64,000 nucleotides of DNA from Cucumis sativus (lineage: Eukaryota; Streptophyta; Magnoliopsida; Cucurbitales; Cucurbitaceae): NCBI RefSeq assembly GCF_000004075.3, contig NC_026659.2, forward strand, positions 3,224,001-3,288,000, read 5' to 3'. The notes beneath the pieces were generated by a model. The model was not told the DNA's origin. It saw nothing but the letters and a program-made list of their open reading frames with translations, and searched no databases. Shown in pieces: positions 18,138 to 29,981 of the stretch (its first letter is position 1; each line of letters begins with the position of its first letter). The position numbers and the translations under genes are program-made.

Positions 18138-18704
18138 TTCTTACTCTCTCCGAACGGCGTGGGGTCTGTATTTGCCAGGACGTCTTGGCGGGAAAAAGAG
18201 GGCTATTTTCCCATAACTTTTATGTATCCTTTTTTACTTTAATTCAAACTTTGATAAATAGCCCTAACTTTTGACTAGGCTTGAGATGTAGTCCATTTTT
18301 ATAAATGTGATTGTGACCATTTGGGTGGTGGAAGAATAACATAATGTTATTATCTTTCAATTTTGTTAATTAAAAAGGAATTTAGTATTTAGTTTCAAAA
18401 ACTATTTTCGACTTCATTATTGTTTTGTGTAGAGTATGATTTTGATAAAAAAAAGTTTAATAATGTCACCCATGATATAGAAAATTTATGGAAAGAGTTT
18501 CGAATTGAATTGTAATTTAGAGAAAAAATAAAAATAAGTATAAAAAACTACGCATCAAATGAACGTTGAAAAGTGTTTAGTTTATAAAGTCGAGAATAGT
18601 TTTTGAGGTTTTCGGGGTTTTTGGAGGCACACAAGAGTGATGAATTGCTTGAGAACAATCTCTCACTTGCACCATCGTCATTGCTGCCATTGACAAAGCA
18701 GAGA
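18138..18704. promoter_or_regulatory. Shared divergent promoter region of ORC3 and USB1
   Basis: Only 567 bases separate the two start codons, which point away from each other. The ORC3 side carries an E2F-type site about 50 bases upstream of its ATG. The rest is AT-rich without an obvious TATA box at a standard distance. Co-regulation is possible but not shown by sequence. Confidence 0.65.
18187..18195 (-). promoter_or_regulatory. E2F consensus site upstream of ORC3
   Basis: The plus strand reads ggcgggaaa, so the ORC3 strand has TTTCCCGCC, a perfect match to the E2F/DP consensus TTTSSCGC. It sits 50-58 bases upstream of the ORC3 ATG. E2F control of ORC genes at G1/S is established in plants and animals. 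Confidence 0.7.
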
Positions 18705-21020
18705 ATGGATGCTCTGAGGGCTTCCTATGGAGGAAGCTCGTCAGATGAAGAAGTGGATACAGTCTCCCCTCCATCAGCATCCACATCAGCACCACAATTC
18801 TTGGATGAGACTGTGACCTTTTTACCTCTGCCTCCACCGCCTCTCTCACTTCTCAATTTTCCAAATTCCACCTGTACTGCCCTTCTTCTTCCTCCTTACG
18901 TTTACATTCTTTAATTTTCTACTTTCTAACTTTTCTTATCAACTTTTTCGCCATTTCTTGTTTAGGTGTTTTGGATGATTTGCCCATCGATCAGGCGACT
19001 AGGGTTCGAAGCTTTCCTCACGTTCAAGGAAACTATGCCCTACACGTCTATATCCCAGGTATGTGAATCCATGTAGTAGTTCTTCTAATTTGATTCTTAA
19101 ATTTACTTTTCCTATTTCCATTTTGATCCACCCAATGGGGATTTTTTTTTGTTTTCTTATATATTTGGAAATGCTTGTTACTTTTTATCGGCGTATTGTT
19201 AGTTGGAACAGCTACGATTCTATATCTAGGGAGCTCTTCTTTGGCTGATCGCTGATTCATTATTAACGAGTAGTTGTTAGAGTCTAGATTGGAATCAGTA
19301 TCAATGTCTAACAATTAGTCATAAACCTCGGTTTTTTGGCAACTCTGACAACGTTGTCTTCTTGAAATATATGTTGATTTCATGTTGGTTTATGCCTCTC
19401 AAACCTTTAGGTTGCCTCTTAAACATTGATTAGCAATACTTATCACTTGCATCCATTTCAGTTCATATGTGGACTATATTTTTGCCTTTATTTGTACCTT
19501 ATGGAATTCTAGATTATCGTGATGGAACCAGCGAAGAAAATCAATAATATGTAAGATAATGTTTTCATTAATACCTACAAGTGTCGGATGATGGGTGATT
19601 TTATACTGCTGGGCGTTTGACTCTAGAATTAAAACTTCCTGCAAGCTTCTTTTGTCAATTGAAGCACTTTCACAAAATGCTGTGATCAATGCGTCTAAGT
19701 GTTCGTAATCGATGAGGAAAAGTTAAAGTATATGGTTTATTTAAAAGTAGTATGCATCCCTTTTTGGTATAATTTTGTAGATTTCTGTTAAGTTTATTGA
19801 TTTACAATCTAAACATTTAAAGAGATTCTGAACATCGACAAGTTAAACATTCACAATTACATGAATCTAAATAATTGTTGTGATTTTCATTTGTTCTATG
19901 CAATACGACTTTTCACATAGATGCCCATGCCCAACTAAAAATATATGATTTTTCATGTTCCACAGTGTATGTACCAACTAATGCAAGGAAGGAGGTGGCC
20001 TTGTTTATGAAGAAAATTTCCTCACTTGTGCCAGCTCTCCATCTGGTTGATATTGACATTCCATTGGACGTTTTATGTAAAGATGACCAAAAACTTGAGC
20101 AAGCGTGGGCTAGAGAATTTCACATAAGTTTGTCAAGAACAGTGCCAATCCGAGTGCACCAGATTGACTCAATAGTGACAATGCTTCGCCAGAAGCTTCA
20201 GTCTCCAAGGCGGTAAGCTAAAAGTTTAAGAAACTCCATTTAGTTTGATTAGTAATTTCCAACTTGTTTTTGTATTTAACTTGTGCTTTTTTTAAAACAG
20301 TTATTGGATTGATTTTAGTAAGTGGGAGACTTTTGTTAACGATGATCTTTCTCGAACATTTTTGTCAATGGAAATTATTACTGGCGGGCTAATGGAGGTA
20401 CGTCACATTTGAGGGATTTCTGTTTTCGTTATCTCAGCATTTCTGTGGTAAATGTGCTTTTCTGGATTCTCAGTTTTTGGGCTCTGTTTGAGTTTCTTAG
20501 TTAGATTATAGTTATCCCTTTACCTCACCTGTGGGTTTAATTTATGCAACTGACGCATGTACAAAAAATGTTGACATAGGTTATGATGATTTCACGAGTT
20601 TTACATGATTGAGATTGACAATATTACATTGGATTAAAGAGTTGATCTCTTCGTTTTCAATTGGCTGCAGATCAGAAAACAAATCCAAGTTGTTAATGAG
20701 GTTTATAAGCTCCACAATCTTCCTGAATTTTACAAGGTTAATTACATCAATTATTTTTTCCCCTTTTCATCTTTATTCAATTAACGAGGAAGATGATCTC
20801 CTACAGTACTCTGTTTTTGTAGGAAGCAAGACCACATATATCTGTTGCCTGGGCATTAGGTGACGTTAGTCAGTTATCGAGTCAAGCGGTTCATAATGAA
20901 TTAAAAAGGTCCGCAGTTAAAGAACCATTTAAGAGATGTATTTTCACCACCAAATTCAATGGCATCGAATGTAAGATTGGTAAAAAAATGTATAAAATAT
21001 GTAAATTTCCTGACGAATGA
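18705..21020 (+). CDS. USB1: U6 snRNA phosphodiesterase USB1 (Mpn1)
   Basis: Exons are 18705-18873, 18966-19058, 19966-20212, 20301-20397, 20671-20736 and 20823-21020, giving 289 residues plus stop. USB1 is a nuclear 2H-family exonuclease that trims and end-modifies the U6 snRNA 3' tail for spliceosome maintenance. Both catalytic H-x-S motifs are present: FHISLS with His140 and RPHISVA with His229. The N-terminus MDALRASYGGSSSDEE is typical of plant USB1, which is why I start at 18705 rather than at the in-frame ATG at 18603. The middle contains YWIDFSKWETFVNDDLSRTF, another family block. The gene is divergent from ORC3. Nothing looks broken. Confidence 0.94.
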
Positions 21021-22300
21021 AAAGATCATTGTGTGAGACATGTTCTACAGTCTATGCCCATTAAATTCTTTTCATGTATTTCAACTTTAGTAATTAAATA
21101 TCTTACTATAGATATTGCAATTTTTATTCTCTTTGATTTAATAGTCTTGATTTGTGAAGCTTTCACTTATCAGATTCTTAGGAATCTATATTATATGGAT
21201 CGATTATACTTGTAAGGGGCATCTCAGTCCATTACAGTCAAAAGTGTAGTGAAATTGATCAATGTCATTGAAGGTTGGAAAATATAATGACAACGTATAG
21301 ACAATGTAATGAATGAGAAAGGTTCCTGACTTTGAACATCTTTAATAACATTGTCTTCCATATTGGGGTCAGGCGACCTACATTGTACAAATGTTAATTT
21401 TCGACTTACATTATATGGTCAAATTTCATGTAGGTAGATGTCCAATACCACGAGAACGTTCTTGGTACATGAATTGCAAAATTCAATCTCTCTTGTCTAA
21501 ACTTGAAGGGAAGTTTTTAACTCATCAATTGTTTGGACGGTGCATCTTGGTAGAGATTAACAAAAGAAAATAATTCCTACCTAATTATTTTTTATCTTTT
21601 CTCTTCAATAATGTTAGACATTATTGAGAGACTCCATTTTCCTTTCCAATAATTACATAAAGTCTTCAAGTCTTTGCTACCTCTTTCCATGTAATTTAAT
21701 AATTAAACCTATAGGTCTTTTCAAAGTCTTCAAGTCTTTGCTACCTCCTTTCCAAAGTGTTATTGCTTAATATAATGGAGACATGTTAGCAAATCTTTTC
21801 ACTCAATACGTTCCAATTTCACAAGGGTTGAATTAAATTTCATTTAATGACTAATGGGATTGACTAGAATGCCCCCAAACTATTATTGGGGCATTTTTCT
21901 TCTCACATAATTTTTAAATTTTATGTTAAATATAGTTGTAGTATGATTTTCAGAAGTACCTCAAATATTGGATGGAATTAGAAAAATAATGGTGTAATAA
22001 AATTGTTTGCTTTGAATATGCTTAATGTTACTATATATTTCTTTTCTTTTTGTTGCTTTGGATCAAGTTTTTCTTCCTTGTATTTATGTAATTAGTTTTA
22101 AGAAAATATAGGTCTTTAAAAAATTTAAGAAAAATAAGGTTGGGAAAAACAAATCAATCAATCACTCTAATCTAATCTAATAATTATTTTGATGATGTAA
22201 TTGGTGCCAAAACAATGCAAAATTGATATTTACAATTTAAACTGCTGGGGACAAAATTGAGAAACAAAAAGTTTGCATTGCACTATATGTAATTCTAATT
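21021..22300. other. Intergenic region between USB1 and the receptor cluster
   Basis: The USB1 3' UTR is followed by AT-rich DNA without a gene. A block of about 25 bases reading aaagtcttcaagtctttgct is present twice (near 21659 and 21724), about 65 bases apart. Short open frames are unconvincing. Confidence 0.55.
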
Positions 22301-22307
22301 GGTTTCT

Positions 22308-22314
22308 TATAAAA
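22308..22314 (+). promoter_or_regulatory. TATA box of RLP copy 1
   Basis: TATAAAA lies 73 bases upstream of the ATG of the first receptor copy. The other two full copies have a TATA motif at nearly the same distance. Confidence 0.55.
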
Positions 22315-22380
22315 TGAACCCAACTGATCTTCACCAAATTCATACATTACTACTCAGTACTCCAAACATTCCTTACCAAA

Positions 22381-25122
22381 ATGAGAAAATTAGTTTCAAA
22401 TGAAAGTTCAGTAGTTGTGTTATGGATGATGATGCTTCTTCTACTTCTCCAATTTTGTTTCTCCATAACTGCTGCTTGTATCCAAAAGGAACGTGAAGCT
22501 CTCCTTCGATTCAAGAATAGTTTTTACGAAGATCCTTTCCATCGCTTGGCTTCATGGAATGGAACTGATTGTTGCAATTGGAATGGAGTGGGTTGCAATC
22601 AAACTACTGGATATGTTACTATCATTGATCTTCGGCAGGATTATAATCAGGTTGACTCGTATGAATCTTTATCTAGCAATTTCATTGACTCTAGTTTGTT
22701 AGAGTTGAAATACTTAAATCACTTGGATTTAAGTGGAAACTATTTCAACCATACTCAAATCCCAAACTTCTTAGGTTCAATGCTTGAATTAACATATCTT
22801 AATCTATCAAGGACATCACTTATCGGCAAAATTCCTCCTCATTTAGGAAATCTTTCTAAATTGGAAATTCTTGATTTAGATAGAGATTATTATGAATTTG
22901 ATGCCACAAGATGGGTACCACTCAATGGCGATATTGAATGGATATCTCATCTTTCATCTTTACATACTCTTCACTTGAGTGGAATGAACTTTTCAAATGC
23001 TATAAATTTGATGCAAGTGATAAGTTCCCTTCCATCATTGTCCTCCTTAAGACTTCGTTCTTGCAGTCTTCAAAACAACGATTTTTCTTTGGGTTCCTGG
23101 TTGAATTATTCATCATTTATTTCTAGAGTTCAACTTCTAGACTTACATGATAATCAACTAAGTGGTCAAATTCCTACGATTTTTCAGAATATGACTTCCT
23201 TGAAATACTTAGACCTTTCATTAAATAATTTCACTGCTATTTTTGAAGGTGGAATTTCTACCTTCATTGAAAATAATTGTGGCTTAAAAGTACTTGATTT
23301 ATCATTGAACTTTTACTTTGGTACCGATGATGTATTTGAAAGTAGTTATGAGAATGAAACTATGGGCTGCGATCTTCAAGTGCTTAATTTAAGATATACA
23401 TCTTTGAAAACCAAAATTCCAAATTGGTTAGAAAAGTTAAAAAACTTGCAGACCATTGATCTTCAATCTAGTCAGATTTATGGTCTAATTCCTACTTCAC
23501 TTGGAAATTTATCAAATCTTAAGTATTTAGATCTTTCAATCAATAATTTAACTGGAACAATTCCAGCCTCATTTGAAAGATTACTAAATTTGGAGGTACT
23601 AGACGTATCAGAAAACTCGCTTAAAGGTGTTTTAACGGAAGCTAGTTTTGCTAACCTCTATCGGTTGCATACTTTAAACTTAGGCTACAATGAGAATCTT
23701 TCGTTGGAGATAAAAGCTAATTGGAATCCTCCTTTTCAATTATTATTTTTTGATGCTTCGAGGATTTGTTGTTTTGGAAGTGAGTTTCCACAATGGCTTC
23801 AGACGCAAAAGGCACTGGTTGGTTTGAGTTTATCCAACACAAATCTCTCAATTAGTTCTATACCAACATGGTTCACACCACAAAATCTCATCACTTTGAA
23901 TCTTTCAAACAACCAAATCATGGGGCCACTTCCTACCAACATTGGAGATCAAATGCCAAAGTTGCAAAGGTTGCGTTTGAATGATAATCTAATCGATGGG
24001 TCTTTACCACGTTCAATCTGCAGGTGGAAGAATTTGAATGTTTTGAATCTTTCAAACAATAGACTATCTGGAATGATTGAAGGTTGTTTTCTCAATCCAA
24101 ACTTGTATCTCCTAGATTTGTCTTCCAACAACTTCTCAGGGATCTTCCCATATTCACATGAAAATTTGTCTTATATTGAACAAGTATACTTGAGAAACAA
24201 TAATTTTGAAGGATCCATGCCAATAGTATTGAAGAATGCCAAATCTTTAGAAATCTTAGATCTTACAGGAAACAAATTTTCTGGAACCATCCCCACATGG
24301 GTAGGAGAGAATCTTGAAAGTTTGCAATTTCTAATACTCCGAGATAATTTGTTCAATATAAATTGCAAATTTTGGATCTTGCACACAACCAATTGGAAGG
24401 AAGTATCCCCCCAAATCTTAGCAACTTCCACCGAATGAGCACAATAAATGTACAGTGGTCCTATTCAACTTATTGTCTCTCGTATGATCGTGGATGCTTA
24501 GATCGTAATATTATTTTGGAACAGTCTATCAAATCTAGTAATTTCAATTACTCCATGGAACAATTGCAGTCAATGGTGAATATAGATCTATCCAATAATT
24601 TTTTGGTGGGTATAATTCCAAGTGAGATAACGAAGCTTAAAAGGTTGATTGGATTGAATTTGTCCCACAACAATCTAACCCAGGATAGTTCCTATTGAAA
24701 TTGAACAAATGGAGTCATTAGAATCACTTGATTTATCTTTCAATCAGCTTATTGGACCAATTACTCAGAGCTTATCAAGATTAAATTCTTTAGGTGTCTT
24801 GATATTATCCCACAATAATTTTTCAGGCAAACTTCCTCGAGATGGTCATCTTTTGACATTCAATGAGGCTTCAAGTTTTAACAACAATTCATACCTTTTC
24901 GGGGATCCACTACCAATAAAATGTGTGATTGAAAATTCATCCAAACCATCATTCACTGAAAATGAAGATCAGGAGGATAAATGGGAGAAGTGGTTGCTCT
25001 GCATTATGATAATACTCGGATTCATAGTTGGCTTTTGGGTCGTTGTTGGAAGTTTAATATCGAAGAAGAGTCGGAGATATTCATATTTCAATTTCGTGGA
25101 TGAGAGTACGTGGAATGCTTAA
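22381..25122 (+). pseudogene. LRR receptor-like protein, EIX2-like, with two frameshifts (RLP copy 1)
   Basis: The frame is open from 22381 to 24438 (685 residues): signal peptide, LRR N-terminal cap with the CNW motif, and about 22 LRRs. Compared with the intact copies, near 24355 about 36 bases are replaced by 5 (net -31), which shifts frame and gives a stop at 24436-24438. Homology continues in another frame from about 24363. It shifts again near 24680, where the alignment has one extra base, and runs to 25122 through the last LRRs, the GDPLPIKC cap, an acidic stretch, a transmembrane helix and the basic tail. An intact protein would be a surface immune receptor without a kinase. As it stands, only a secreted LRR fragment without membrane anchor could be made. 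Assembly error or a natural polymorphic null are both possible. Confidence 0.85.
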
Positions 25123-27869
25123 AAGGAATCCTTTGCAAATGAGTAAGGTAATAAATTTTTATTTGGTTTTTTAGTGTATATATTAGATACAAAATAAATT
25201 TAAAAAATTTATTTATAGAATCTAAAAATTTTGTCATGTTCTCGTAAATATTTTGTTAAATTTGTCATTTTTAACAATTCACATACATATCTTATATAAT
25301 AAAAAGATTATCGAGAGAATATATAAAAATTTATTTATCAAAGATAAATTTTGATGGATTTACGTTTGAAATATTTTTAAAAAAATTATGATTTGAAATA
25401 ATTTTTCTATTATATTTAAGTTTCAATTCATTATTATTAAGTGTCACAATTTTGAATATGTTGTTGAAGAATGAAGAGAAATTTTTTTACTCAATTTGAT
25501 GTTTAGTGTTAATTTCAAACCATCCTACTCTTAATACACACCTTAACTTTAAATTGATGAATCTACTAACAAGTAGTAATTTAATCTTTTATGCAGGTAA
25601 CAATGCTTCACAAAAGATATGAACAATCAAGAACAACAAACCTTAAATCTTCTTTAATAATTTTGAACTATATTGTCAAGTTTCTTAAAATTACGTCAAT
25701 AGTTTCTAATATTTTTTAAAATGTTCTTATTCTAAAGCATAGTCATATTTAATTCCCAAATATGTAATATTCATGAGTCACAACAATTTATCTTCAAAGA
25801 AATCCCATATTTACTCCGTCCTGTGTATCTATCAAACCAACTTGAACAAAACTTTATATCTATCAATCTAATAGACTCATCTAAACAAGTACTGGGTGTA
25901 GCTATTATTTTTCTCTACTTTAGAACCCTCTCATGATAACATAAACAAAAATGAGAAGATGTTATAGGGTTAGGATTATTGAAAATGTCAAAGAAAAAAT
26001 AGTAGCAAACCAAACTTACCCAACATAGGTCAATACAAATTGAGAATAATATCAATGCATTATTGTGTGGAAAATTTGAAAAGAGTTTAAGCATAATTGA
26101 CATACAAATCTTGAAATTCATAGATTATTCGATATAATATAATAAAGTTGGATTTTCTTTACTCAATTACTTCTAGTGCTCTATTTTCTTTTCCAATAAT
26201 TGCAATTTTTTTATTCCTTGTATTATAAATTCTTACGCAGCTTTGTTAAATAAAAAAAAAAAAGATCCGGTGTACTAAGGAATTTTGAAAAAAAAAATGA
26301 TTTAGAAGCCAAATCTAAACGATGATGTAGTCAAATTTAAATGATTGTGTAGTTCAGTTTAAATCATTGACAAATATATTACGCTAGCGAGTGACCTATT
26401 AATCACGTGTTGACTGGACCATTTTTTGTATTTTGCATTGTGGATCTGTATATTTTTTTTGTTTTCGAAATTGTTTTATACTGTTGTAAATATTTTGTCG
26501 ATTTGTTATACTTTTTAAAAGTCTATTTATAAAATGCAAAACTATCACATAACAATATTTTATTGGTTGTGTAAGTTGGACAAAGTGAGGTGCAACTCGA
26601 AGAGCACTCAACTATTTTCCTCGTAGTATTAAACGTGTTTGACCTACTTGCTTGGTTCACACACACATAATTCAATAATCATATGATATGAACAATTATT
26701 ATTCCACAGCACACAAAAGAAAACAAATGCAAAATTCCCTTCCTCTTTTTGCCAATGCCTCCACACACTATTACACTAACTTTATACATGATCACATTTA
26801 TAATATTGAAAATTTGTCTAACAATATATCCATCCAACCAAACTATGTGAAACTCCACATAATTGTTTTAATTTCTACTTAGTTATTTTCCCTTCAATAT
26901 ACTATGTATTACACATATGATGTGACCATTGAAACATGTTGCTTACCTATGGATGTATTAGAATTATAATTGAGAAAATGTCAAAGAAACAATAGTAACA
27001 ATTACTTACCCTATATATCATACAATAATTGAGAATATATACATATATATATATATAAACAAATTAAAGGTGTTTGAGAATTTTCAAACACACCATAAGA
27101 GCATATTGTTGGTAAAGTTGTAATGACCTAATTTTTCCTTATCTCTCTTCAATGTATTTTCAAACTTCATTTTCTTTACCCACAATTTCAAAGTCTTCAA
27201 ATGTTCCCTAATTGTTGAAACATGCCTACAAAAATCTTTATATACATATATTCTAAATTCATGATGTCAAATTAAATTCCATTCAACTTTAAAAAGAATA
27301 AGTTATTTTAGAAAAGATTACAACCATTGGAAATAGATTTTGGAGGGCTTTTATTAAGTAAAAATAAAATTTTTAAGCCAATCAAAATGGACGATTAGTG
27401 TATTTATTATATTTGGATCTAACTATTTATAGAGAGACGTAGATAGAGCAACTTAATTACATAATATATAATTTAGATTCTAATATTAAGATACATATAT
27501 TAAATATTTCGAGTTCTAATATATATTTCTAATTTATTTGAATCTTTAACGAAAATAGGCAAAATATTTATAACCTATAACAAAATTTGTAGCTTCTATC
27601 AATAATAGATATTGATAGACACGCATATACTTCTATAAGTAACATTGATAGACAGTGATAAAAGTCTATCAATTTCTATCATTAATAAAATTCAAAATTT
27701 TGTTATGTAACAGGTAAATATTTTAATTTATTTTGTTATTTTTAAAAATGCCTCATTTTTAATGTATCTCAGTACATTAATAATTTTTATTTGATATTTA
27801 ATGTACAAATAAAGTTTGTTCTTTGTTCAACTCACTTACTTCCTTTAGAATTTTATACATCATTTTCAT
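25123..27869. other. Intergenic region between RLP copies 1 and 2, left part
   Basis: This includes the RLP1 3' UTR, with a probable intron at 25148-25597 in the same place as in the other copies. A stretch at about 27590-27720 has tctatcaataatagat and related words followed by aaatattttaattt, a member of the dispersed tctatca-type AT-rich family. I see no gene. Confidence 0.5.
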
Positions 27870-28775
27870 TAAGGAAAATTGGATATGATAGCATTTTGAG
27901 AATATGATATAGCAATTATAGCACATTGTTTTAGAATTTTGCAATATGGTCAAATTTTTACTTCTCCAACTTAAATTTGTTATTATTCCTAAACTACCAT
28001 TCAATAACTTATTTTTCTTTCTTTTCTTAACGCCTACTCATTATTTATTTATTCTCTTACTTTTTAAGACCTTAATTATTTGTTTATTTTTATACTAAAA
28101 AAATTATTTCTTCTTTCTATCTTAATATTAATTTTAAAATATTAATAGTACAATAATTGCAATATGAAATATAATATAATGGTTGTTGATCGGACTAATT
28201 AACTTCATTTGTGATTTTGTTTACTTCCTTCGATGTGTATTTTAAGTTGAATATGATTCCAAATGATTTTGTTTTATTTTTTTTATTAATTTTTGTCTAC
28301 TTTGTCTCAATTTCGTATATTAGTGTTGTGGTATACTTATATTATATGTATTAGTTGATTAATATACTTACGGTGTAATTTTCGTTTTTTCAAATTTTAT
28401 GTAGTTCATTAGAGTATTATTAAGTATATGAATGATGTAACTCAGTCTATCATTATCAAGTATATTAACAATATATTGTTAAAGTATATCAGTAAAGTGA
28501 ATCATTATAACGTATATAAATCAAGTTTACAAGTGTATATCAATATTATATCAAGTGTATAAGTAGGACTTCAAGCATATAAAGTGTATTTAATCAATCA
28601 ATTGTATAAGTGAAGAATACTAAATGTACCTGCAGTGTATCAGATGTATCAAACATATATTAGTAATGTTTCAGGTGTATATCAAAAAGTATCGAGTGTA
28701 TCAAAGGGTATCAGGTGCATCAAGTGTATCAATCAAATATATCATGTGTATCAAGAAGTATCAGGTGTATCAATA
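27870..28775 (+). repeat. Inverted repeat copy A, with a GTATCA-rich array
   Basis: This 0.9-kb segment matches 41625-42550 in reverse complement almost end to end. Examples are tgatagcattttgagaatat near its left end and cattagagta/tttattaagtatatgaatga in the middle. The right 330 bases are a degenerate array of gtatcaagtgtatca-like units. There is no coding capacity that I trust. The element type is unknown to me. Confidence 0.8.
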
Positions 28776-28786
28776 ATTACAATAAT

Positions 28787-29275
28787 TAACAATTAAAAAA
28801 ATAAATATTGTATTATTGATGAATAGAAAGTAATAATTAAAAAAAAAAGTAAAGATTTAATAATATTATTGATGAACACCGTGTTTTCTGAGCATATTAA
28901 CAATGGTCCAAATTTCGTATTTCATAAAAGAAAAGGAAAATTGTAATTGATAACCATTTCATCAATAATAATTAAGAATATAGCAAAATTTTAAAAAAAA
29001 TTGCAAATATAGCAAAACTATCACTAATAGATTTCGTATGGTCTATCAGTGATAGACCAATATTTGCAACATGATCTATCTGTGATAGACTTATATCATT
29101 GATAGAATTTGACAAATTTTGCTACATTTGCAAATTTTTTAATATGTTGTTATATACTTAATTATTTTGAATCTAATTGCTAAATTTGTAACTAGCCCAT
29201 AAAAAATAGTTTTTTTATGGGTCTTGGCCATGATCTTATCTTAAACCTAAAATTATATAAAAAAAAATATTGATG
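28787..29275 (+). repeat. Direct repeat copy A
   Basis: This segment of about 490 bases is nearly identical to 34498-34975 in the same orientation. Inside it is a partly palindromic motif, gtctatcagtgatagacc, followed by ctatctgtgatagact. It directly follows the inverted-repeat segment, so the two may be parts of one element of about 1.4 kb. Confidence 0.85.
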
Positions 29276-29910
29276 GGCAATGTCCATGAATATATCATTT
29301 TTCTTAATGGACTTTGTCCGTAATTTTTTTTTTTTTTTTGTCCATCAAGAAACTCTATACCTATAAAAAAGAAATCTAAATTCATCAAGAAATCCAAACA
29401 AATATATTAATTTTTTCGATGATGGTCATTGCAAATCAAGAAAATTCATCTCTTGACGAGCCTCATGCACCAAGAAAACCTAACTAACTCGATGAGCATT
29501 AACATTCAACTAATATATTATCCTAAATGTTTATTGTCCATCAAGAAATAGTTTTCTTGAAGTTTGTAAATCATCAATAAATCTAAGAGAACTTTGTCTA
29601 TCAAGAAAATCAAGAATCCACATTTTTTATGATTTTTCTTATTTCTTCACCAAAATAAGGAGACTTTTTGTACATGACCGTCCAGATAAATTGTATCAAG
29701 AAAAATATGTCATATTTGGTATGACGGAAGAAATCAAATTTTGAATACGAAATTTGTAGTAGTTTGAATATTTTGTTTTAATTTAAAATGGAGTATCTTT
29801 GCTTTAAAAAAAATCAAAACTGCGAGTGGTGCTAAAGCAAACAAAAATTGATATTTTCAATTAAACGTGGCCAAAATTGAGAAAAAGAAAAGTTGGAGTA
29901 ATTGATTCAT
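29276..29910. other. Upstream region of RLP copy 2 with catcaagaaa-like repeats
   Basis: The phrase catcaagaaa recurs at least four times between about 29343 and 29610, within looser units containing gtccatcaag. It looks like a decayed short tandem array. The last 100 bases are the promoter of RLP copy 2. Confidence 0.5.
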
Positions 29911-29917
29911 TATAAAT
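29911..29917 (+). promoter_or_regulatory. TATA box of RLP copy 2
   Basis: TATAAAT lies 71 bases before the ATG, matching the spacing in the two sister copies. Confidence 0.55.
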
Positions 29918-29981
29918 TGAACTCAACTCCTAACCAAATTGATTCATCACTCAGTATCCATCGAATTCCATTCTTCCCAAA

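Noticed and set aside
18603-18704. The upstream in-frame ATG of USB1
   Set aside because: The 34 extra residues are not part of the family, and MDALRASYGG is the usual plant N-terminus.
28440-28775. CRISPR-like array of short repeats
   Set aside because: Units are degenerate, spacers are not uniform, and the DNA is clearly plant nuclear. It is a decayed tandem repeat.
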